Part shown: in pieces, positions 56,001 to 64,000 of the stretch | How the letters are laid out: every line of letters begins with the position of its first letter | Numbering within the stretch: the first letter of the stretch is position 1 | Assembly (NCBI GenBank): GCA_030248135.1 | Contig: JASANC010001605.1 | Coordinates: 124,001-188,000, forward strand | Reading direction: 5' to 3' | DNA: 64,000 nt | Origin: Theristus sp. LFF4_11 | Lineage: Eukaryota; Nematoda; Chromadorea; Monhysterida; Xyalidae | The notes under the pieces: model-generated | Databases searched by the model: none | Seen by the model: only the letters and a program-made list of their open reading frames with translations | What the model was told of the DNA's origin: nothing | Made by a program: the position numbers and the translations under genes

Positions 56001-57052
56001 TCAGACGGAGGCGCTTCGCCTGAGAGAGCACAGGCTGCTAAGCGGCGTCTTTGCAAATTTTATTGATCAGACTAACGTGTGGAGTGACACGATGGAACCA
56101 ATCAGCGTTCAATTCGTTCAGACGCAGACGATCAGTTGACTGCACACTCACTCAGCTGAGTCTCTGCTTTTTACTTGGATTTAACAATTCGCTCAACCAG
56201 CTCAATCACGCCGATGCCAGATTGAAATGCAGAGGCGGAATGCACAGAGTGCGCATGTGTTACAGTTTCACACTTGAGTGACTGTTGAGTCTCTGCGTTT
56301 GACTTGGATTTAACAATCGCCAACCAGCTCAATCACGCCGATCCAGATTGAAATGCAGAGGCAGAAGGCACAGCGGGCAACAAACACGGGAGGCCAACCG
56401 AATCGATTCAGCAGTTTCTTCATCAAGTCCATGGCGCCATCGATCACCGATGCGGTCTCCGCCTGCAGCACCGCCTTCGGTGGCCTTCCATAGTTGGCGT
56501 CATAATTCTCCTGTGCACCGCCACCGCCGCCAGTGTCCATGTCCTCTGTGCCGTCATAACCAGCTCGTCGGCCAGCGAAATGGCCTGCATCCGCCTGCGT
56601 TTCACCGAGCAACCTGACGTCGTCGTCATTATTGCTGAATCGATCCCCGCCGCCCCCCGCAGTGGCCAACATCTGCAGCTGGTGGTCTATTTGTCGTCGA
56701 AAGTCGCTGCCATCCTCTGCCGGCGGTGCAGCGCTGTACGTCGTCGCTGGTCTGTCCGCCAACAAGCCGCGCGTGTTTCTGTTCGTGCGCGCCGTCATGT
56801 CCACGTCGAAGCGCTCGTTGTTTCTCCGGTCGACGTAGCCGCTGCCGAGGCGATTCCGCGGCTGCTGCTGACCGCCGCTGGCGGCCGATCGCCACGACGA
56901 ACCGCCGCCACCGCCGGCGCCCGCGTCTCGGTCACGCGGTTGAAACTGGCCGCCTTGCCACGGACGCTCGTAGGACGTGGACGCACGCGCACGCACCGCA
57001 CCGCCGCCGCTGCCGCCACGCGAGAACGCACCGTATGCAGGTGGAACGCTCA
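53066..57052 (-). CDS. RGG-rich protein with three U1-type C2H2 zinc fingers, at least 9 exons
   Basis: Exons on the minus strand: 57052-56399, 56019-55616, 55384-54989, 54730-54590, 54547-54453, 54291-54111, 53878-53715, 53438-53398, 53337-53066, about 780 residues in one frame. The N-terminal 200 residues are Gly/Arg-rich (SRGGSGGG, DRDAGAGGGGGSSWR), typical of RNA-binding low-complexity tails. A folded central region follows (WDYDPKFTWDYLPDTKRGTK, DEEFKWKKWESK) that I cannot name. Three fingers come last: CGICDVEF...H-x8-H, with its second Cys codon formed at the exon 5/6 junction region; MCVICNVEL...H-x5-H; and VCHVCKLQF...H-x5-H. The C-x2-C-x12-H-x5-H spacing is the U1-type/zf-met pattern found in dsRNA- and snRNP-associated proteins (ZNF346, ZNF385). 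The start codon is not in exon 1 and must lie upstream, possibly split (A|TG) by an intron. Function inferred as RNA binding. Confidence 0.82.
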
Positions 57053-57749
57053 CTGAAACGGCAAAAACACGACCGTTGCTCAATGGCAATACATAAATGC
57101 AGTCTCAATCTCCATGAAGAGAAGTGTCCTGAACAATACACAGCTGAGCTGTGTACACACCACCAGACACAAGAACAAAACGTCATTCAAAAAACTGAAC
57201 AACATGGCAACGAGATGGCATAAAGTTTTTTGATGTTCTTAATAAGGTTTTGATGATGACGTTGATGGTTAGATGGTTGATCATCGTGCACGATGGCCCA
57301 GAGTTCAATTCCATTGCTCTTTTTCCTTCCGGTTTTGTCTACAGCGAACTCCAAATTGTAGGCAATCAGCTGATTGATTGGTGTTGGTGATCACATGATG
57401 CATGCTTTCTGCGCAGAAATTGCTGCAGAGAGGAAAGCATCAGCTGCTTGCCACGATTCAAAATCGACTGCATGTATTTTGTGACTGCTTTTGGTCGTTA
57501 CCGCTGTCGAGCGCGTTGAGTTGAAATAAATGAGAAATTGAAAAAGTGGCCTCTTCTCTGTGGCGCGCCTTTTTGGGGGGGACAAGTTGGGGGGTGTGTG
57601 TGGGGGGGTTGTGGTGGGGGGGTGGTGAGGGGGGGAAAGGAGGGGGGGGGTGTTGTGTTGGGGGGGCTGGGTCCCCCAACACAAACTCGCATCGACGGCG
57701 GCCCGGACATTTCTTGAATCTTGTTGAGCCGTTATTATAAATATTATCT
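57053..57749. other. Upstream region of the zinc-finger gene with G-rich tract
   Basis: Should contain the start exon and promoter of the minus-strand zinc-finger gene; I cannot fix the exon. 57573-57672 is a dense run of G blocks (G6-G9) with T/TG spacers on the plus strand, strong G-quadruplex potential, directly left of the composite repeat. Confidence 0.5.
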
Positions 57750-57995
57750 AAAAATGCGGGAGACGCATATAAAAGGAGGAATATGGCCTTGTGTAAGCAG
57801 TGAAAGACTTGGCTCGACAACCTTTTCAAGTCTCTGATGTGGTACACACGGATACAAGTACATAAGAGTCATATTTTTGCGCCGCGTTTGTTGTTTACAA
57901 GCTTGTTGAAAAGCGTAAAAATTTTGAAGTTATCTAGATATTTTTCAATTGTCCTCTTCAGTTTAGTCTAAAATCACATCATGTGCGAAATTCTG

Positions 57996-58262
57996 TACAG
58001 CATGGCCGAATAAATGAGGCAGTCCATCAAGGCGGGATTAGTCGCTGACTAGGAGTTGTCTTTTTCAAAAATGCCAACATAATTTCCAATCATGTGTGCA
58101 AGGGAGAAAGAATGAACAGAATAATACGGATAATCCATTAGCTTAAAAAACGCGTCAAATTTGGCATACAATTTGGTTTCTGAACTTCTTTTTCTTTTAT
58201 TCAAAATTCGCGCGCTCCTTGCACCCTGAAAAAAGCTGCCATGTTTAATCGGCTATACTGTA
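57996..58262. mobile_element. Tc1/mariner-type MITE, about 270 bp, copy 4 (nested in composite repeat)
   Basis: TACAGCATGGCCGAATAAAT...TTAATCGGCTATACTGTA with TA at both edges. It splits the sequence GAAATTCTGTA/AATTCTGTGC that is otherwise shared with copy 1. Confidence 0.9.
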
Positions 58263-58859
58263 AATTCTGTGCAAAAAACAGAAACATCAGAGATTGCAAA
58301 ACATTGCTGCATGTAGCTTTATCGTTGTTGCTAACGTACGCACCGCTGTGCATACAGCAGCACCAGTGCAAAAAGTGTTGTCTTCCGTTGATTTTCACCC
58401 TTTTTACCAAACTCTTGTGACAGGATAAACCGGTGAGTCATTGCCACAGAAGGAGACCTTGCGTTCCCAATGCCTCTGCGATACACTTTGTGCAAACCAG
58501 TGTCAGCGATCTAAAGTCTGATCGTTATTTTAGTGGTTTTAGAGGTCGCTAAATGCTAGAAAAAGGCAAATGTGAAAGTTTCATTTGTCTACAATGTACG
58601 AGGGTTGCCACTTGCAACCTAAATAAAAAATAAACGGCGCAAAAATATGACTCTTATGTACTTGTATCCGTGTGTACCACATCAGAGACTTGAAAAGGTT
58701 GTCGAGCCAAGTCTTTCACTGCTTACACAAGGCCATATTCCTCCTTTTATATGCGTCTCCCGCATTTTTAGATAATATTCTGACTTTTACATAAGCCCCG
58801 AAGGTCGGACCAAAATCACAATACGTTGGGCACACAACTCAGGTTTTTCATTTTTCGTT

Positions 58860-60470
58860 TTTAGGCCAATTTCGTCTATGCTATTTCTACGGCCGATTCG
58901 CCCAAAATCGTCACGATTCAGTACCTAGAAATTGCTCACATAAGAAAACTGACCCAAAAGCCGTGATCGGCGCAATGAATTACCATAGAAAACACCGACT
59001 TCTTGTTTTTCATTTCTGGACCGGTTTCACTAAATTCCACGGCCGATTCGCCCGAAATCGTCACGATTCGGTATCTATAGTTGCTCACATGAAAAAACTA
59101 TCACAAAATCCGTGATCAGTGTATTTAATTACCATGGAAAACACCGTTTTTTTGTTTTTCATTTCTGGACCAATTTCGCCAATTTCCACGGCCGATTCGC
59201 CCGAAATCGTCACGATTCAGTATCTAGAGTTGCTCACATAAAAAAACTAACACAAAATCCGTGATCAGCGCATTGAATTACCCTGGAAAACATCCTTTTC
59301 TTATTTTTCGTTTCTGGACCGATTTCGCCAATTTCCACGGCCGATTCGCCCGAAATCGTCACGATTCAGTATCTAGAGTTGCTCACGTAAGAAAACTAAC
59401 CCAAAATCCGTAATCAGCGCATTGAATTACCCTGGAAAACATCCTTTTCTTGTTTTTCGTTTCTGGACCGATTTCGCCAATTTCGACGGCCGATTCGCCC
59501 GAAATCGTCACGATTCGGTATCTAGAGTTGCTCACATAAGAAAACTAACCCAAAATCCGTGATCGGCGCAATGAATTACCATGGAAAACACCGACTTCTT
59601 GTTTTTCATTTCTGGACCGGTTTCACTAAATTCGACGGCCGATTCGCCCGAAATCATCACGATTCGGTATTTAGAGTTGCTCACATAAAAAAACTAACAC
59701 AAAATCTGTGATCAGTGTATTTAATTACCACGGAAAACACCGTTTTTTTGTTTTTCATTTCTGGACCGATTTCGCCAATTTCCACGGCCGATTCGCCCGA
59801 AATCGTCACGATTCAGCATCTAGAGTTGCTTACATAAAAAACTAACCCAAAATCCGTGATCAGCGCATTGAATTACCAAGGAAAACACCCTTTTCTTGTT
59901 TTTCGTTTCTGGACCGATTTCGCCAATTTCGACAGCCGATTCGCCCGAAATCGTCACGATTCAGTATCTAGAGTTGCTCACGTAAGAAAACTAACCGAAA
60001 ATCCGTGATCAGCGCATTGAATTACCCTGGAAAACACCTTTTTCTTGTTTTTCGTTTCTGGACCGATTTCGCCAATTTCGACGGCCGATTCGCCCGAAAT
60101 CGTCACGATTCGGTATCTAGAGTTGCTCACATAAGAAAACTAACCCAAAATCCGTGATCAGCGGATTGAATTACATTGGAAAACATAGTTTTCTTGTTTT
60201 TCATTTCTAGACCGATTTCGCCGATTTCCACGGCCGATTCGCCCGAAATCGACACGATTCAGTATCTAGAGTTGCTCACGTAAGAAAACTAACCCAAAAT
60301 CCGTGATCAGCGCATTGAATTACCCTGGAAAACAATCTTTTCTTGTTTTTCGTTTCTGGACCGATTTCGCCAATTTCGACGGCCGATTCGCCCGAAATCG
60401 TCACGATTCAGCATCTAGAGTTGCTCACGTAAGAAAACTAACCCAAAATCCGTGATCAGCGCATTGAATT
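58860..60470 (+). repeat. Tandem array of about 149-bp units (11 units)
   Basis: CACGATTC landmarks at about 58914, 59062, 59211, 59360, 59509, 59658, 59807, 59955, 60104, 60252 and 60402, spacing 148-150 bp. Same unit as at 3950-5110. Two unit variants (with CGGTTTCACTAAATT or CGATTTCGCCAATTT) recur in the order a, b, ... a, b, which suggests a higher-order duplication of about 600 bp. Confidence 0.9.
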
Positions 60471-61172
60471 ACTACGGACTAGACCTTTTTCCTACTATTT
60501 TTCGCAGCTCAGACAAAATTTGTAAGAGTGAAAAACTGATACCCAGTCAAAATGCTACGAACTTTCAAAGAATGCACAATTTTGACTCAAAAAAGTGCCC
60601 GGGCAAAAAAATTAACTAAATTTTCAAAAAATACGGATGAAATTACCCTAGGAAACATTTTTGTTCAACTGTGAAAGTGTCCCAGCTAAAAATTGAAAGG
60701 GCGAACACTTAAAACCAGGTGAAAACCCTCCGAACAATTAAAAATGCCCAATTTTTACCCAAAAACAGGGTCGGGGTAAAAAATTAACCCAATTTTCAAA
60801 ATCTCCGGGTGGAATTACCCCAGGGAACATTTTTGTTCGACTGTGAAAGTGTCGCAGGTAAAAATTTAAAGGGCGAACACATGTTGATTACATACCTGAA
60901 AAAAAAAAGGACAAAGGGAAAGAAGTAACACTGTTTTCAGAATAGGTTTTTCGTGTCTACAGCGTATGAAAAGTAGTCGAATAAAAATTTTTTCGCGGCT
61001 CCAAGCACAACTTTGGGTGTTCGTTTCGTGTGCACGGAACCAAGTTTGTGGCTTATACTATGCTCGCTGGACGCAGCGAGCAAATTTGAAAAAAGCGCGC
61101 GAGGGGATAACGGCTCATATTATGCGTGATGCGCTGTCCGCTCGCTGGCGCTCGCTCGCGCATCCGCATGAT

Positions 61173-62127
61173 AGTCTGGATCTGGTCTGGCTGGATGTTG
61201 GTTGATTGATATGATGATCTGATCTGCCCTAGACGCTGCTGAACCAGACTGATTTTTGAACAAAATCTAAAACGAAACAAAAATAACAAAAATACATGAA
61301 ACAATTAAACAAAGCACGCGGTCGTGGAGATAGGGTTGTAAAAAACAAAAATCGTAATTTTGGTTTTAAAAAAATTTAAAAAAATTCAAAAATCAAAGTT
61401 GTGCTGCTAAACAACCAGGGAGTTCGAAGAACCACATTTGATGTGCAATCACCTCCCGAATGACTCCCGTATGGCGGAACTTTCCCGATTTTGCTTAGGT
61501 GATCTCATTTACCCCTTTCCCAAACCGTTACCATACCTCTTCTTGTGTTTTGACCCCCATAACGTCACTAATTGTCCCCAGCCCAAGTGCAAATACACAT
61601 ACCCAGGTTTTTACCCAGAAACTTGAAGTTTCAACATTTTCACTGCGCAGCTCATACGCTTTGCTAGAGTTTGTTCCGACAAACGTGACTTTCAGAAACA
61701 TTTCGGAGAAAATCAATTAATCAATCAAAAAAAACTAGCTTCTACTCTTGCTTCTCAAGGTTTCTGTAGGCAAAAACTACTTGCCCGTTTTTTCAGGTTC
61801 GCAGAAAACAATAAAAGCATTCTCTGCAAATTTGATTTGGACCAAAAACTTAGGCTCATTGCTTTTGCGTTAAAAATCATCTGAACTTCTCTTCCCGTTC
61901 ATCAACTTACTTACACACCGTCGTACTGACGAGGGCCAGTGTGTGAGTGAGAATCGATTTATGTTTGCGATTAAGGCCCGAAACATAAATCGATTCATCC
62001 ATTGCTTATAATTGAAACTCTGACTTTGTTTTTTCAGATTGATTGCTGAACATTAATTCAAGTCGACAAAATTAATTCTGATCATCAATTCCAAATCAAC
62101 TGTCGTTTACTTTGCTAATTCGTGACG
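61173..62127. other. Gap between composite repeat and RG-rich ORF
   Basis: AT-rich; no exon supported. A 15-bp perfect hairpin AATCGATTTATGTTT/complement lies at 61952-61966 and 61981-61995. TTTTTTCAG at 62029-62037 is a plausible acceptor for the ORF starting at 62128. Confidence 0.45.
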
Positions 62128-63803
62128 ATGTCAAACAATCGCGGGCGAGGCAGCACAAGAGGACGTGGCCGTGGCGGCCGTCACGTTCAAAGGCCGAATC
62201 TGGATCGTGGTGCATTCGAGCAGGCTTCGAAACGACAACGCACAGTTGACACCAGCCAAGAGCATGAAGGCGACTACGACTCGACATACGAAGAGGAACA
62301 GGTGTGCTTCCAGCAGTAACGGGAGTTTTTATGGTTTAAGAGCAAGGGAAAGTTCAGCAAATTGAGATGATACGTTTTAATCTCGTATTCTACAATCCTT
62401 CTTCAATTGGGTAAACCATAGCGATACAAGTGAAGTGTGGTGTCTCAGACGCCCAATCCTTGTTGAACTACGGCTTCTCATCTATTCTTTGTCTTCTCTT
62501 TATTATTATTCTTGATTACTTTTCTGCATTAATATATTTTTCGTATGTTGACACATAATAACGTTACTCGCATGCTTCAAGTTTTTCACAACGAGTCAGA
62601 GTTGATAACCGTTGATTTTTCTTTTCTTTTCGTTTTACTATTTCACCTTTTGTGAAACTCATGGCCCTGGTGCTGTTTGCTCAATCTACAGAATTTACTT
62701 GCTTTGTCTTGATGCCATTCACCCTATTTATAGGGATTGCCTAATCGGCCTTGTGCCGAACCACCCCGTAAGGGGATTGCCCAATCGGCCTTCGGCCGAA
62801 CCACCCCATTTGGGGTTTGCAAAATCGGCTTCGGCCGAAACACCTCATGTGAAGTTTGCCTAATGGGCCTCCCGGCCTACTTTCTTGCATGTCTTCTCTT
62901 AAAATACAGATTGTTTTATCTCCGGTTGTTATTCCCAGCTCTAATTTTTGGTATATTTTTTGTTTTATTTTTGTCATATTCTGCTAGCGTATTGCTTTCC
63001 TTTTTCTCAGTTTTAAATTTTAACATTCACCACGGCACTCAAGTTTTAACGCTTCAGGAGCAAGATGAAATTGGATTCAACCCGGTTAGCACGCCTCACG
63101 AGTCGGCCAGTAAGAAAAAACAGGCTGAATTAATCAAAAAGTATTGAGGCTCTGGAGCAAAGCCAGGTCGCTGTGCGCAAGGAAATCGGCCGCGTGGAAA
63201 GCAGAGTCGAAGGTGTTGAGCGAACCGTCAAGAACAATTCGATCCGCATCTATTTCCTTGACGTTGATGAAAGCTGCAAAATTCTTCGTCGATTACATGG
63301 AGATGCCGAAACAAGAAGAAGAAAAACTCAACATCGCGTCTGTCAACACCACGGAAAAGGGCAAGGTGCTGGTCGTCCACTTCGTCACGTCCAAAGACTT
63401 CTATCGCGTCATGACTCTGAAGAAGAACTTGAAGAATCATCCAAACAAAGCCAATCGCATGATCACCGTTTGCAAGAATCTGAGCATCGGTGAACGCGAA
63501 GAGCAGAAGAAAGCCAGTGTCGTTCGTGAGCATCTCGAGGACAAGGGCAAAACGGTCTACAACAAGACGCACGTGATCTTGGGTGTTGACGGCGAAGAAA
63601 AGCACTACACGCAGTTTATGCCAATGGCCAATCTGACCAGGTCGGAACTCGAAAGAGAAGCAAAAAAGAAAAAGAAGAAGAAGCCGTCCGACGCTCAGAC
63701 CACAAGTACTCCAGCTGCACAACAAGCTAGCAGCAGTTTTGAAATTTTGAAGAAAATTTTGAAAAAATGCACCTTCCCATGGGGGAGTCCCACGTTACCA
63801 TAG
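62128..63803 (+). pseudogene. RG-rich coiled-coil ORF, non-LTR ORF1-like, interrupted by frame changes
   Basis: Exon-like part 1 (62128-62301) encodes MSNNRGRGSTRGRGRGGRHV and an acidic end, closing on GAACAG|GTGTGC. Part 2 starts after CTTCAG at about 63057. It reads KKKQAELIKK, then in another frame a coiled coil (IEALEQSQVAVRKEI, VESRVEGVERTVKNNS), and from about 63270 in a third frame a basic globular region (KVLVVHFVTSKDFYRVM, LSIGEREEQKKASVVREHL), ending in a polylysine patch and stop at 63803. Basic N-terminus, coiled coil, then an RRM-like fold is the layout of L1-type ORF1 proteins; this is inference from layout. Frame changes near 63137 (A-run) and 63268 mean a decayed copy or sequence errors. 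No reverse transcriptase is visible before the window ends. A host gene of the same build is the alternative. Confidence 0.45.
62733..62880 (+). repeat. 39-bp minisatellite, about 4 units
   Basis: Units of about 39 bp with GGATTGCC(T/C)AATCGGCCTT, CGGCCGAACCACCCC; the second and third contain the palindrome GGCTTCGGCC/GGCCTTCGGCC. It lies between the two parts of the RG-rich ORF. Confidence 0.8.
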
Positions 63804-64000
63804 GTTGGACCCCCCCCTCACTTTTTGGCCGGCACCCCCCCCCGCAGCACCATACCCCCCCCCCTTCGAAATTTTTTTGGGCCCACGGTACTGGTGCTAG
63901 TGCTACGACGGGCACAATCGATCAAGCTGGCACTGGCACCAGAGCACCAGAGAGACCGTCGGGGGGGGGGGGGGGGTTGGGGCGGCAGTACCGAAGACGA
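63804..64000. other. C-run and G-run terminal segment
   Basis: C8-C12 blocks at 63809-63865 and a G17-G18 run at about 63960-63976. Low complexity; the accuracy of run lengths is doubtful. No gene. Confidence 0.6.

Larger units (their letters stand above)
57750..61172 (+). mobile_element. Composite satellite-bearing repeat, copy 2
   Basis: Same order as copy 1: left arm (57753-57890, GCGGGAGACGCATATAAAAG...), spacer, right arm (58633-58770), tandem array (about 58860-60470), tail (to 61172) with the GC-rich palindromic end. It is longer than copy 1 because the array has more units and a Tc1-type MITE (57996-58262) sits in the spacer. It lacks the SINE of copy 1. Same orientation as copy 1, 55 kb apart. 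No coding capacity. Confidence 0.78.

Noticed and set aside
56310..57223. Overlapping Arg/Ala/Pro-rich open frames on both strands
   Set aside because: The GC-rich RGG-coding exon leaves several frames open; only the minus-strand Gly/Arg frame joins downstream exons in phase.
3950..60470. Tandem arrays considered as CRISPR-like arrays
   Set aside because: Units of about 149 bp repeat along their whole length with no unique spacers, and the context is eukaryotic; they are satellite repeats.

Overview
The window is nuclear DNA from an animal. Nearly every gene is split into many short exons with GT/GC...AG introns, and two genes are unmistakable eukaryotic housekeeping genes: a kinesin-5 mitotic motor and the ribosome-biogenesis factor UTP20. 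Introns are mostly 50-700 nt and often end in TTTCAG or TTGCAG, and intergenic gaps are short. This fits a compact invertebrate genome (nematode-like or another small ecdysozoan), but nothing in the sequence fixes the taxon. Exon boundaries were placed by hand from splice signals, reading frame and remembered family alignments, so individual edges may be off by a base or a few.

Layout. 1-258: last exon of a kelch-repeat gene. 2297-2446: first coding exon of a secreted or GPI-type Ly6/uPAR-like protein with no visible partner exons. 2865-5800: first copy of a composite repeat (inverted-repeat head plus a tandem array of about 149 bp units). 6366-13977 (minus): a complete kinesin-5 gene with 24 coding exons and about 1097 aa. 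14653-16444: the gap between kinesin-5 and UTP20, filled with a hAT-type MITE, a C-rich tract and an interspersed repeat that itself carries a nested MITE. 16483-34365 (plus): UTP20, about 43 exons and about 2850 aa, with several mobile elements in its introns. 34366-37812: no gene that I can support.

37813-52739 (plus): seven consecutive same-strand genes (here A to G), 0.3-0.65 kb apart, which I recognise from no known family. B, C, D, F and G share modules: a tiny start exon, an Arg/Ser-rich exon, an alpha-helical exon pair (the second exactly 47 codons in D, F and G), a Cys/His or charged exon, a Pro/Gln-rich exon, and in D and F a shared acidic tail ending in a CAAX prenylation box. E also ends in a CAAX box. 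This tandem family is the most interesting part of the window.

53066-57052 (minus): an RGG-rich protein with three U1-type C2H2 zinc fingers, probably RNA-binding. 57750-61172: the second copy of the composite repeat, same orientation, with a Tc1-type MITE inside. 62128-63803: an RG-rich, coiled-coil ORF resembling a non-LTR retrotransposon ORF1 protein and broken by two frame changes, next to a 39-bp minisatellite and long C/G runs at the window end.

Repeats are dense and often nested. I count at least eight families: the composite satellite element (2 copies), a tRNA-derived SINE, a 270-bp Tc1/mariner-type MITE (4 copies), a second mariner-like MITE, a hAT MITE, a Merlin-like MITE with 8-bp target duplication, a 78-bp palindrome (2 copies), and a 225-bp interspersed repeat (4 copies).
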